Assembly: GCF_900659615.1 (NCBI RefSeq)
Contig: NZ_CAACUY010000001.1
Location: 1-64,000 of the forward strand
Reading direction: 5' to 3'
Origin: Actinomadura fibrosa
GTDB lineage: Bacteria; Actinomycetota; Actinomycetes; Streptosporangiales; Streptosporangiaceae
Length of the DNA stretch: 64,000 nt
Part shown: in pieces, positions 26,855 to 36,216 of the stretch
Numbering within the stretch: position 1 is the first letter of the stretch
How the letters are laid out: every line of letters starts with the position of its first letter
Made by a program: the position numbers and the translations under genes
Notes under the pieces: generated by a model
The model's database searches: none
What the model was told of the DNA's origin: nothing
The model's input: only the letters and a program-made list of their open reading frames with translations

Positions 26855-28505
26855 GACCCCGTCCTTCGACCTGACGAGCCGGCCGTGGATCCCGGTCCTG
26901 GGCACGGACGGCACGAATGATGTGTTGTCGTTGCGCGACGTCTTTGCCCAGGCGTACACGTTGCGTCGCATCACCGGGGATCTGCCCACGCAGGAGTTCG
27001 CGCTGATGCGGCTGCTGCTGGCGATCCTGCACGACGCGGTCGAGGGCCCCCGAGACCTGGAGGAGTGGGAAGAGTTCTGGGACGGCGACCTCCCACTCGA
27101 CCGCATCGGCAAGTACCTGGACGAGCAACGCGAGTGTTTCGATCTCCTGCACCCGCAAACGCCGTTCCTGCAGACGCCGTCGCTGCACACCGCGAAGAAC
27201 GAGGTGTCCTCCCTTAACAAGATCGTCGCTGACGTGCCGAACGGTGCCGCGTATTTCACGATGCGGGGACGCGGCGTGGATCGGCTCGATTTCGCCGAGG
27301 CCGCGCGGTGGCTGGTGCACGTGCAGGCGTTCGACACCTCGGGGATCAAGTCGGGAGCGGTCGGCGACCCGCGGGTCAAGGGCGGCCGAGGCTATCCGCA
27401 GGGGGTGGCGTGGGCGGGCAACCTCGGCGGTGTGCTCGCCGCCGGTGATGATCTGCGGGAGACGCTGCTGCTCAACCTCATCGCCTTCGACACCCCCAAC
27501 CTGCAGATCGACCCGGACAAGGATCGACCGATCTGGAGGCGGGAGGTTCCGGCCGCCGCGCCGATGGACGAGGTCGAGGCCGTCCGCCGGCCGTATGGGC
27601 TGCGGGAGCTGTACACCTGGCCGTCTCGGCGCGTCCGGCTGCACTTTGACGAGCACGGGGTGCACGGCGTCGTCCTGGCCTACGGGGACGCGCTCGCCCC
27701 GCGTAACCGGCACGCGCAGGAGCCGATGACGGCGTGGCGGCGCAGCCCGTTTCAGGAGAAGAAGTTCAAGCAGGCGCAGGTCTACCTGCCGCGCTCGCAT
27801 GATCCGTCCCGCAGCGCCTGGCGGGGTCTGGGCGCACTGGTCGCCGGAAGAGTCCAGGGCGCCGAGCAGCGGCAGGAGGCGGCGGAAATCGTGCGGCCGC
27901 GGATCCTGGACTGGGTGGCCCGGCTGACCGTCCAAGGCCCGCTCCCGCTGGGGTTCCTGCTAAGGGCCCGGCTGATCGGCGCGGTGTACGGGACCCAGCA
28001 GTCGGTCATCGACGAGGTGATCGACGATGAGATCCGGATGCCAGTCGTGCTGCTGCACGAACAGGACACCGAGCTGGGGATGGAGGCGATCGACGCCGTC
28101 GCCGACGCTGAGCACGCCGTCGGCATCCTGGCTGACCTGGCCGCCGACCTCGCCCGGGCCGCAGGCGATGCGCCCGAGCCACGGCAGGACGCCGCCCGCG
28201 ACCTGGGCTTCGGGTCGCTGGACGGCCCGTTCCGCGACTGGCTCGCCGACCTGAAACCCGGCGATGACCCGCGGACGGTCCGCGCTGCTTGGCAGAAGAC
28301 CGCGCACCGCACGATCCGCGCCCTCGGCAGCGACCTGGTCGACGCCGCCGGCCCGTCGGCCTGGGAGGGCCGCGTCGTGACGGCCAAGGACGGGCGTGCG
28401 GTCTGGCTGAGCTCCACCCGCGCCGACCAGATCTTCACCGCGCGGCTCGCCAAGGCCCTGCCCGGCGCGCGACCCCAAAACGCCACGACGGAGGTCCCGG
28501 CATGA
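26844..28505 (+). CDS. casA: Cascade large subunit Cse1/Cas8e
   Basis: The large subunit reads the PAM and recruits Cas3. It is 553 residues from GTG 26844, which follows GGAGG. Family features are the N-terminal FDLTSRPWIPVLGTDG, the LLHPQTPFLQTP segment and the AVGDPRVKGGRGYPQGVAWAGNLGG region. The length matches Cse1. It overlaps cas3 upstream and ends in an ATGA junction with cse2. Confidence 0.96.
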   Translation: MSNETPSFDLTSRPWIPVLGTDGTNDVLSLRDVFAQAYTLRRITGDLPTQEFALMRLLLAILHDAVEGPRDLEEWEEFWDGDLPLDRIGKYLDEQRECFDLLHPQTPFLQTPSLHTAKNEVSSLNKIVADVPNGAAYFTMRGRGVDRLDFAEAARWLVHVQAFDTSGIKSGAVGDPRVKGGRGYPQGVAWAGNLGGVLAAGDDLRETLLLNLIAFDTPNLQIDPDKDRPIWRREVPAAAPMDEVEAVRRPYGLRELYTWPSRRVRLHFDEHGVHGVVLAYGDALAPRNRHAQEPMTAWRRSPFQEKKFKQAQVYLPRSHDPSRSAWRGLGALVAGRVQGAEQRQEAAEIVRPRILDWVARLTVQGPLPLGFLLRARLIGAVYGTQQSVIDEVIDDEIRMPVVLLHEQDTELGMEAIDAVADAEHAVGILADLAADLARAAGDAPEPRQDAARDLGFGSLDGPFRDWLADLKPGDDPRTVRAAWQKTAHRTIRALGSDLVDAAGPSAWEGRVVTAKDGRAVWLSSTRADQIFTARLAKALPGARPQNATTEVPA

Positions 28506-29164
28506 CAACGGCACCCGAAATCCAGCGGCCCACCGACTTCGTGGAGCACACGGCCAGCCGGTTTATCGCCGAGGTGCAGCAGGGCTACCTGGCGGACCGG
28601 TCTGCTGCTGTCGGCGCCCTGGCCCAGCTGCGCCGTGGGGCGGGCAAGCTCCCTCAAGACGTTCCCGACCTGTGGGGAGTCACCGGCGCGGAGCGATTGT
28701 TCGAACATCCGCTGCTGTCGCGTGACAACCAGCAGGCGACCCGCGCCGAAGCGGCCTACTTCCTCGCCGTCACCCTGTACGCCCTGCATCAGCAGTCGCA
28801 GAGCCGCCCAATGCACAAAAGGGGCGTTGACTTGGGTCAGGCGGTCCGGAAATTGATGCCGCCGAACGACATCGACGAGCCGATCCGGCGGCGGTTCGTC
28901 CGGGCCGGGACCGCCGCAACCCCCGAGATCCTGGCCTACCGGCTCCGCGAGGTGGTCTCCCTGCTGCGCGGAGACGGGATCCCGCTGGACTACGGCCGGC
29001 TCGCCCGCCAGCTCTATCGCGCACAGACCCCCGGCGGGATGAGCGAGGTCCGCCGCGACTGGGGCCGCAGCTTCCACACCTACAAGGCCGACACCGGCGA
29101 GACCACCCCCACAGACGACGCCTCCGCAGACGGCGCCCCCTCCACAGACAAGGACAGCGCATGA
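28502..29164 (+). CDS. casB: Cascade small subunit Cse2
   Basis: The small subunit forms a dimer along the belly of Cascade and stabilises the R-loop. It is 220 residues, all helical, with an Arg-rich surface segment AQLRRGAGKLP and RLREVVSLLRGDGIPLDYGRLARQLY near the C-terminus, typical of the family. A 30-residue Thr/Asp/Ala-rich tail extends beyond the usual end. It overlaps both neighbours as ATGA. Confidence 0.94.
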   Translation: MTTAPEIQRPTDFVEHTASRFIAEVQQGYLADRSAAVGALAQLRRGAGKLPQDVPDLWGVTGAERLFEHPLLSRDNQQATRAEAAYFLAVTLYALHQQSQSRPMHKRGVDLGQAVRKLMPPNDIDEPIRRRFVRAGTAATPEILAYRLREVVSLLRGDGIPLDYGRLARQLYRAQTPGGMSEVRRDWGRSFHTYKADTGETTPTDDASADGAPSTDKDSA

Positions 29165-30357
29165 CCACCCCCCGGACCATCGTCGAGGTGCACGTCCTGC
29201 AGACCGTCCCGCCGAGCAACCTCAACCGGGACGACACCGGCACCCCGAAGTCCGCCGTCTACGGCGGCGTCCGCCGCGCCCGCGTGTCCAGCCAGGCGTG
29301 GAAGCGCGCCACCCGCCGAGCGTTCCACGACATCCTGGACCCTCAAGAGCTCGGGGTCCGGACGCGTCGGCTGGCCGAACTGCTCGGCGGACACATCCAC
29401 GTGCTGGACGAGTCCATCCCCCAGGCCGAGGCATGGGCGCTGGCGGCCGAGACCATCACGGCCGCCACCGGCGCCAAGATCGAACCGCCCAAGCGCAACA
29501 CCAAGGACGACAAGCCGGAACCGGCACCCGAGGGCAAGTACCTGATCTTCCTCAGTGCCCGCCAGCTGGACGCGCTGGCGGAACTGGCGGTGCGGGGCCG
29601 CGACGACATCAAGGCCTTCTTCAAGGACAAGGAGAACAAGGCTGCGGCCAAGCAGCACGCCAACAGCCGCCACTCCATCGACATCGCCCTGTTCGGCCGG
29701 ATGGTCGCCGACAACACCGACATCAACGTCGACGCCGCCGCCCAAGTCGCCCACGCCATCAGTGTCCACCGCGCCGAGGTCGAGTCCGACTACTACACCG
29801 CCGTCGACGACCACAAGGAACGCGAGGAAGACGACAAGGGCGCCGGCATGATCGGGACCGTGGAGTTCAACTCCGCGACCCTCTACCGCTACGCCGCCCT
29901 CGACGTCGACCTGCTTCGCACCAACCTCGGCAAGGGCTTGCGCAAGGAAGAGCCGGTGGACGCGCCCGTGCGCCGCGCGGTCGAGGCGTTCGTCCTCGGC
30001 TTCACCCAATCCCTGCCCACCGGCAAGATCAACACCTTCGGGCACCACACCCTGCCCGACGCTGTGGTGGTGAAGGTCCGCTCGTCACGCCCGGTCAACT
30101 TCGTCGGCGCGTTCGAACGGCCCTGCCAGGCCGACCAGGACACCGGCGGCCACGTCCGCGAGGCCAGCGAGCGGCTCGCCAAGCAGATCCCCGCGATCGA
30201 GACCGCATTCGGGGTGGGCGAGGACACCCTCACCTGGGTGACCCGCGTCGGCGACGACACCCAAGCCCTAGCAGCGCTGGGCACCGAACTGCCGCTGCAG
30301 GACGCGGTCACGGCGGTCGGCGCGGAGGTCGAGCGGCGGCAGAACGGCTCGGCATGA
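29161..30357 (+). CDS. casC: Cascade backbone subunit Cas7e (Cse4)
   Basis: Six copies normally form the crRNA-binding backbone. It is 398 residues starting with the classical IVEVHVLQTVPPSNLNRDD followed by AVYGGVRRARVSSQAWKRA, the RNA-binding signature of Cas7e. A charged stretch at 105-125 (PKRNTKDDKPEP) is an actinobacterial insertion. The later FGHHTLPDAVVV and NFVGAFE segments are also typical. ATGA overlaps on both sides. Confidence 0.97.
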   Translation: MTTPRTIVEVHVLQTVPPSNLNRDDTGTPKSAVYGGVRRARVSSQAWKRATRRAFHDILDPQELGVRTRRLAELLGGHIHVLDESIPQAEAWALAAETITAATGAKIEPPKRNTKDDKPEPAPEGKYLIFLSARQLDALAELAVRGRDDIKAFFKDKENKAAAKQHANSRHSIDIALFGRMVADNTDINVDAAAQVAHAISVHRAEVESDYYTAVDDHKEREEDDKGAGMIGTVEFNSATLYRYAALDVDLLRTNLGKGLRKEEPVDAPVRRAVEAFVLGFTQSLPTGKINTFGHHTLPDAVVVKVRSSRPVNFVGAFERPCQADQDTGGHVREASERLAKQIPAIETAFGVGEDTLTWVTRVGDDTQALAALGTELPLQDAVTAVGAEVERRQNGSA

Positions 30358-31061
30358 GCGTCCTGCTCCTCCAGTTCGCCGGCCCGCTCCAGGCCTGGGG
30401 GTCCTCGGCGCGCTTTGCCAGACGCACCACCGAGCCGGCCCCCACCAAGAGCGGTGTCCTGGGACTGCTGGCCGCAGCACTCGGCCGCCCCCGCACCGCC
30501 GACCCCTCTGACCTGGCCGCGCTGCAGTTCGGTGTCCGCGTCGACCAGCGCGGCACGCTGCTGCGCGACTTCCAGACCGCCCACGACATCGACACCGGCG
30601 ACGCCTTCCCCGTCTCCGAACGGTTCTACCTGGCCGACGCCGTCTTCGTCGCCGCCCTCCAGGGACCACACCAGCAGCTATCGGAACTACTCCACGCGCT
30701 TCGGCAGCCCGGCTACCTGCCCTACCTGGGCCGCCGGTCATGCCCGCCCGCACGACCGATCGACCTGGCTCTACGCGAGGACCTCGACCTCGAAGCCGCC
30801 CTGGTAGCCGAACCGTGGCGGGCGTCGGAATGGCACCAATGGCGGCGCCGCAACGAGCCCGAGATCACACTCGAGGTGCTCATCGAGGCGACCGGCGCAA
30901 CGGGGCGCGTCGACATGCTCCGCGATCAGCCGCTCAGCTTCGACCCCGCACACCGCCGGTACGCCTTCCGCGGCGTCCGCACCACCACGGCCACCGTGCC
31001 CAACCCGCGCGCGACCCAGCCCGTCTCACACGACCCGACGTCCGTCCTGAGGAGCGAGTGA
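30354..31061 (+). CDS. casD: Cascade subunit Cas5e
   Basis: It caps the 5' handle of crRNA. It is 235 residues with the N-terminal RAMP strand LLLQFAGPLQAWGSSARF, then RTTEPAPTKSGVLGLLAAALG, both diagnostic of Cas5e. It also has YLPYLGRRSCPPARP, which matches the C-terminal motif of the family. It is one base apart from cas6e, so translation is probably coupled. Confidence 0.97.
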   Translation: MSVLLLQFAGPLQAWGSSARFARRTTEPAPTKSGVLGLLAAALGRPRTADPSDLAALQFGVRVDQRGTLLRDFQTAHDIDTGDAFPVSERFYLADAVFVAALQGPHQQLSELLHALRQPGYLPYLGRRSCPPARPIDLALREDLDLEAALVAEPWRASEWHQWRRRNEPEITLEVLIEATGATGRVDMLRDQPLSFDPAHRRYAFRGVRTTTATVPNPRATQPVSHDPTSVLRSE

Positions 31062-31062
31062 C

Positions 31063-31752
31063 ATGTACCTGACGCGCTTCCGCATCAACACCGGACGCGT
31101 CGGCGCCCGCAAGCTACTGGCCTCCCCCCAGACCATGCACGCGGCCGTCATGACCTCCTTCGCCGAACCACCGGCACCCGGCAGCAACGGGCCCCGGGTC
31201 CTGTGGCGGCTGGACCGCGACGGCAACGCCGCCACCTACCTGTGCATCGTCAGCCCCATGCGACCCGACCTCACCCACCTGGTCGAGCAGGCAGGCTGGC
31301 CGACCACAGCCCGCTGGGACACCTTCGACTACACCCCCTTCCTCGAACGCCTCGCCAAAGGCGACAGCTGGAGCTTCAGGCTCACCGCCAACCCCGTCCA
31401 CAGCATCCGCCGCAACGCCGACGAACCCACCAAGGTCACCGCGCACATCGGCCCCACCCACCAACTCGGCTGGCTCCTCAAACAACAGGGGAAAGCGGGC
31501 TTCAGAATCTTGGAGAAACCCGCCGAAAAGCAGCTGATCCCCGGCCACGACACTCACGACCTCATCGTCCACGGCCGCCGCCAGCTCCGCTTCACCAAGA
31601 AGGGCAACGGCGGCCAGGTCACCGTGGTCGCCGTCACCTTCGACGGACGCCTGGAAGTCACCGACCCCGACGCCTTCCGCGCCACCCTGACCCAAGGACT
31701 CGGCCGCGCCAAGGCCTACGGCTGCGGCCTGATGACCCTGGCGAAAGCCTGA
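31063..31752 (+). CDS. casE: crRNA-processing endonuclease Cas6e
   Basis: It cuts the repeat hairpin in pre-crRNA. It is 229 residues starting MYLTRFRINTG. His26 in TMHAAVMTSF corresponds to the catalytic histidine of Cas6e, and the C-terminal Gly-rich GLGRAKAYGCGLMTLA is the family signature. The start lies one base after the cas5 stop. Confidence 0.96.
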   Translation: MYLTRFRINTGRVGARKLLASPQTMHAAVMTSFAEPPAPGSNGPRVLWRLDRDGNAATYLCIVSPMRPDLTHLVEQAGWPTTARWDTFDYTPFLERLAKGDSWSFRLTANPVHSIRRNADEPTKVTAHIGPTHQLGWLLKQQGKAGFRILEKPAEKQLIPGHDTHDLIVHGRRQLRFTKKGNGGQVTVVAVTFDGRLEVTDPDAFRATLTQGLGRAKAYGCGLMTLAKA

Positions 31753-31755
31753 CCG

Positions 31756-32709
31756 ATGTCGACCGTCGGCAAACGCGGCGCGTCCTCACCCCGCGAACTT
31801 ACCCGGATGAGCGACCGGCTCTCCTTCATCTACCTCGAACGCTGCACCCTGCACCGCGACGACAACGCCATCACCGCCGAAGACGCCGAAGGCATCACCC
31901 ACATCCCCTCCGCCACCATCGGCACCCTGCTCCTAGGCCCCGGCACCCGCGTCACCCACCAAGCCATGAGCGTGCTGGGCGACAGCGGCGCCGGAGTCGT
32001 CTGGGTCGGCGAACAAGGCGTCCGCTTCTACTCCGGCGGCCGCTCCCTCAACCGCTCCTCCGCCCTCGTCGAAGCCCAAGCCACCAAATGGGCCAACCGC
32101 CGCAGCCGACTCGATGTCGCCCGCGCCATGTACCGCATGCGCTTCCCCGGCGAAGACCCCACCGGCCTCAGCCGCCACGAGCTACTCGGCAAAGAAGGCC
32201 AACGCGTCAAAGAGCGCTACCGCTACGAAGCAAACCGCGTCGGCCTGCCCTGGACCGGCCGCCAGTACCAGCCCGGAGCCTTCGACCTGGGCGACGCGGC
32301 CAACCAAGCCGTCACCGCCGCAGCACAATGCATGTACGGCGTCGCCCAGACCACCGTCTCCGCACTGGGCTGCGCGCCCGGACTCGGCTTCATCCACTCC
32401 GGCCACGAACTCGCCTTCGTCCTGGACATCGCCGACCTCTACAAGACCGAGATCGCCATCCCCGTCGCCTTCGAAGTCGCCGCAGACAGCCCCGACGACA
32501 TCGGCCCACGCACCCGCCGCGCCATCCGCGACCGCGTCAACCAGGTCAAGCTGCTTCAACGCTGCGTCACCGACATCAAGCAACTGCTCCTGCCCGACGA
32601 CACCCGAGGCGACCCCACCGCAGACGACACCGACCACGTCACCCTGCAAAGCGACCACGGCATGGACGTCGCCTCCGGCCGCAACTACGCCGAAGACTTC
32701 AACTGGTGA
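31756..32709 (+). CDS. cas1: Spacer-acquisition integrase Cas1e
   Basis: With Cas2 it inserts new spacers at the leader end. It is 317 residues. The metal-binding residues are present at the expected spacings: Glu147 in LGKEGQ, His214 in GFIHSGHEL, and Asp224/Asp227 in VLDIADLYK. It starts 3 bases after cas6e, and its stop overlaps the GTG start of cas2. An in-frame ATG at 31807 would give a start nearer to the usual N-terminus. Confidence 0.97.
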   Translation: MSTVGKRGASSPRELTRMSDRLSFIYLERCTLHRDDNAITAEDAEGITHIPSATIGTLLLGPGTRVTHQAMSVLGDSGAGVVWVGEQGVRFYSGGRSLNRSSALVEAQATKWANRRSRLDVARAMYRMRFPGEDPTGLSRHELLGKEGQRVKERYRYEANRVGLPWTGRQYQPGAFDLGDAANQAVTAAAQCMYGVAQTTVSALGCAPGLGFIHSGHELAFVLDIADLYKTEIAIPVAFEVAADSPDDIGPRTRRAIRDRVNQVKLLQRCVTDIKQLLLPDDTRGDPTADDTDHVTLQSDHGMDVASGRNYAEDFNW

Positions 32710-33056
32710 CCATCATCATCCTCACCAACTGCCCCGCCGGCCTACGCGGCTTCCTCACCCGCTGGCTCATGGAGATCGCCCCCGGTGTCTTCATCGGCGG
32801 CCCATCAGCACGCATCAGGCAAGCCCTCTGGGACGAGGTCCACCAATACGCCGACACCGGCCGAGCCCTCCTTGCCTACAGCACCAACAACGAACAGGGC
32901 TTCACCTTCGAGTCCCGCGACCACAAATGGCAACCCATCGACCACGAAGGCCTCACCCTCATCCGCCGCCCCAAGAACCAACCCACCATCACAGCCACAC
33001 CCCCACCGGCCGGCTGGAGCAAAGCCAGCAAACGCCGCCGCTACGGCAAACGCTAA
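32706..33056 (+). CDS. cas2: Spacer-acquisition protein Cas2e
   Basis: A 116-residue protein starting at GTG 32706 (GTGA overlap with cas1). The sequence TIIILTNCPAGLRGFLTRWL and SPGVF-like APGVFIGG are the type I-E Cas2 signature. The C-terminal tail is basic (SKASKRRRYGKR). It is the last cas gene; the array 2 leader starts about 40 bases later. Confidence 0.96.
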   Translation: MTIIILTNCPAGLRGFLTRWLMEIAPGVFIGGPSARIRQALWDEVHQYADTGRALLAYSTNNEQGFTFESRDHKWQPIDHEGLTLIRRPKNQPTITATPPPAGWSKASKRRRYGKR

Positions 33057-33098
33057 CCACCGAACGCACGCCTCTCAGCGCCCACGAGCATCCGCATC

Positions 33099-33225
33099 CT
33101 CTCCTGCTGCGACCGCTCCACGACCCGTCTACGCCACCCATGCGGATGTTTGATGCGATATGACCGGATCGCAAGAAGTGCTCAAAACGAGACGTCCCCG
33201 CCGATAGACCCGCAGGTCAGGAAGT
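33099..33225 (+). promoter_or_regulatory. Leader of CRISPR array 2
   Basis: About 127 bases that match the array 3 leader at 44444-44568 nearly base for base, including the blocks TTTGATGCGATAT, AAGAAGTGCTCAAAAC and CAGGTCAGGAAGT, the last abutting the first repeat. It should hold the array promoter and the Cas1-Cas2 recognition site. Confidence 0.85.
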
Positions 33226-35329
33226 CTGCTCCCCGCACGCGCGGGGATGGTCCCGCGTCCGCAGGCTGTGCAACCTGACGATCGCGCTGCTCCCCGCACG
33301 CGCGGGGATGGTCCCACCTCGGGCTGCTCGTGGCCGCGGAGGAACCCCTGCTCCCCGCACGCGCGGGGATGGTCCCAAGCCCGCCGCGACGTCGAACGAT
33401 TCGGCGGACTGCTCCCCGCACGCGCGGGGATGGTCCCTCGACTACGAGGCCCGCCTGGAGCGCGCGGACCTGCTCCCCGCACGCGCGGGGATGGTCCCAA
33501 CTCCGCAGCCCCGAGCTTCATCTGCGGATGACTGCTCCCCGCACGCGCGGGGATGGTCCCCGGGACGCGCCTGCGGACGGCTCAGCGGACGGCTGCTCCC
33601 CGCACGCGCGGGGATGGTCCCCACTGGTCAGTGGGCCGACTGGTCCATCGACTCTGCTCCCCGCACGCGCGGGGATGGTCCCGGGGCGCCGTTCTGATGG
33701 GCGCCTGGCACGAGCTGCTCCCCGCACGCGCGGGGATGGTCCCCGGGACCTACGCCGCCCCTCCTCCCCCCGGGGCTGCTCCCCGCACGCGCGGGGATGG
33801 TCCCCGGGACCTACGCCGCCCCTCCTCCCCCCGGGGCTGCTCCCCGCACGCGCGGGGATGGTCCCCGGTAGCGAATAGGAAAGGAGGAAGGACCATGCTG
33901 CTCCCCGCACGCGCGGGGATGGTCCACTCCAGCCCAAGACGGCGGGTGAGGAATTCCTCTGCTCCCCGCACGCGCGGGGATGGTCCCCTGCGGGCCGCGC
34001 TGCTCCAGCAGACCGGGAGCTGCTCCCCGCACGCGCGGGGATGGTCCCGAGCGCGTGCTGACCAGGCCGTTCCCGCACCTCTGCTCCCCGCACGCGCGGG
34101 GATGGTCCCGCGTTCGCCGATCGCCTGCGCGACCTCGCTGGCTGCTCCCCGCACGCGCGGGGATGGTCCCCCGAACAAGACCTTCTCGATCGCCGCGGGC
34201 GGCTGCTCCCCGCACGCGCGGGGATGGTCCCACCGTCACGGTGTACGGCTCTGGCGTCTCGGGCTGCCTCCGCACGCGCGGGGATGGTCCCGGGCTGCTC
34301 CGCTTCCTCGTCGGAGGCTCCCACTGCTCCCTGCACGTGCGGGGATGGTCCCGGCGGGTACCTGTCCTCGACGACGCTCGCGGCCTGCTCCCCGCACGCG
34401 CTGGGATGATCCTGGCCACCTGGCGGGGGGCGCGATGACGACGGCGCTGCTCCCCGCACGCGCGGGGATGGTCCCGTCAAGGCCCGTGCCGAGGCGATCG
34501 CCGAGAACTGCTCCCCGCACGCGCAGGGATGGTCCCGAGTTCTGGAACGGCAACAGCGGTAACGCCGTCTGCTCCCTGCACGTGCGGGGATGGTCCCCGG
34601 CGGGTCGCTACCAAGATGGTGGCGGACGACTGCTCCCCGCACGCGCGGGGATGGCCCCGGTGTGGGAACGCAGCTCTTCCGCACGCGGTCTGCTCCCCGC
34701 ACGCGCGGGGATGGCCCCAGGTCGAGCATCCGGTCCGGGTGCTCCTCACCCTGCTCCCCGCACGCGCGGGGATGGTCCCGTGATTGCGGTCATGACGATC
34801 GCCCGCGCGCTCTGCTCCCCGCACGCACGGGGATGGTCCCGACATGTCGATCTACCGGAACGGCACCGACCTCTGCTCCCCGCACGCGCGGGGATGGTCC
34901 CGCGCTGAGCAGAGCCGCACGGGCGGCCGGGGTCTGCTCCCCGCACGCGCGGGGATGGTCCTGACAAGGCGGACGTCACGACCTCGCGGCCTGGCTACTC
35001 CCCGCACGCGCGGGAATGGGCCCAGCTCCAGGGCTCCGCACCGGATGAGGTCGCCCTGCTCCCCGCGCGCGCGGGGATGGTCCCTGCGCCGGGTACAACC
35101 GCCGGGGCTGGGTGTTCTGCTCCCCGCACGCGCGGGGATGGTCCCCGAGAGGACGAAGTGATGGGGAAGCACGACAACTGCTCCCGGCACGCGCGGGGAT
35201 GGTCCCAAGTAAGACAGCCGGCGAGGCCGGGTCGCCACCTGCTCCCCGCACGTGCGGGGATGGTCCCGCGGGTGCCGGACCACGACTGGGCATTCGGCCT
35301 GCTCCTCCGCACGCGCGCGGGGATGTCTC
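33226..35329 (+). CRISPR. CRISPR array 2, type I-E, 35 repeats / 34 spacers
   Basis: Twenty-nine-base repeats, CCCCGC/GCGGGG stem with loop ACGC, 61-bp period. Most spacers are 32 bases; a few are 31 or 33. The first 17 repeats are nearly perfect. From repeat 18 (34264) onwards many carry substitutions or a lost base, and the last (35299) is degenerate, so the leader is on the left. Two adjacent spacers (33744-33775 and 33805-33836) are identical. The spacer at 33866-33897 ends in a purine-rich GGAAAGGAGG block and ATG, resembling a phage or plasmid gene start. Confidence 0.98.
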
Positions 35330-35433
35330 GCGCAGGGGATCTCGGCCAACAGGTCCGGATTAACCGTTGTGGTAACGCCCGGAAGGGCACGCGAGCGCTC
35401 GTTGGCGAGGCAGTTGCGTGCAGTGGTGACGTA

Positions 35434-36216
35434 TCAGTCGGTTCGAGGAGGGTGGTGCGGGGTTGGGCGTGTCTGGTGCCAGCTGTGGCGGTAGCAGTGA
35501 CGTCCCAGGTAGGGGCTGGTGAGGATGTGGTGGATCTCTGTCCATTGCATTAGTTCTCGCCATGGGACGACCGGTAGCGGATGTGGTGCTGCGGTGAGGG
35601 CGTGGTTGTAGGCGGTGAGGGCGTCGCCGATTGTCACTGGTCGAAGCGGGCCGTGGGTCATCGCGAGGCTGACGATGAGTTTCGCGAGGTCGTATCCGAA
35701 CGGTGCGAGGGTGAGGCAGTCGTAGTCGACCATGGTGACCCGGGAGCCATCGACCAGGAGGTTGCGGAGGTTGGCGTCGGCGTAGATGGAGGCTGGGGCG
35801 TCGGCTGCCGCTTCGATGGCCTGGACGGCTTGGTCTGCCGTCAGGGCGGGGGCGGGGACGCGGCTGTTCTTCAAGTGGGCACGGATGCGGTCTCGCCGTG
35901 CGGCGATGAAGTCGGGGATGGAGAGGTCGGGGTCTGCACGGAAGGGTCTGTCGAGCCGGGCTTGGTGAAGCGCGGTGCGGTGCACGGCCTGGTGGAAGTG
36001 CCCCATCGTTCCGGCGATCATGACGAGGTCACGAGGACGGGCGTGGTGGCCGAATACGTAGTCGAAAGTCAGCTCGCGGGGGTTTGTCTGCTGGAGTCGG
36101 GCTAGCTGCATCGGCGTGCTGAGTGCGCGCATCTGCTGGGTCAGCCACTGATGGTTGGCGGCAGCCGTTCGGCGAGTCTGGAGGTCGGTGTAGGTCTTGG
36201 TCCAGGTGGTGGTCAT
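35434..36216 (-). CDS. APH-fold (aminoglycoside phosphotransferase-like) kinase
   Basis: A 260-residue protein with the C-lobe of an APH/choline-kinase fold. YADANLRNLL holds the catalytic Asp147 and Asn152 (the usual His of HxD is Tyr here), and VDYDCLTL (Asp164/166) corresponds to the metal-binding DxD. The N-lobe is short. Its substrate may be a nucleoside or sugar rather than a drug. It is the last gene of the seven-gene minus-strand operon and overlaps the methyltransferase stop as ATGA. Confidence 0.75.
   Translation of the reverse strand: MTTTWTKTYTDLQTRRTAAANHQWLTQQMRALSTPMQLARLQQTNPRELTFDYVFGHHARPRDLVMIAGTMGHFHQAVHRTALHQARLDRPFRADPDLSIPDFIAARRDRIRAHLKNSRVPAPALTADQAVQAIEAAADAPASIYADANLRNLLVDGSRVTMVDYDCLTLAPFGYDLAKLIVSLAMTHGPLRPVTIGDALTAYNHALTAAPHPLPVVPWRELMQWTEIHHILTSPYLGRHCYRHSWHQTRPTPHHPPRTD

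Noticed and set aside
35434..36216. Aminoglycoside resistance gene
   Set aside because: Only the C-lobe motifs are shared with APH, the N-lobe is reduced and HxD is YAD; operon context suggests a metabolic kinase.
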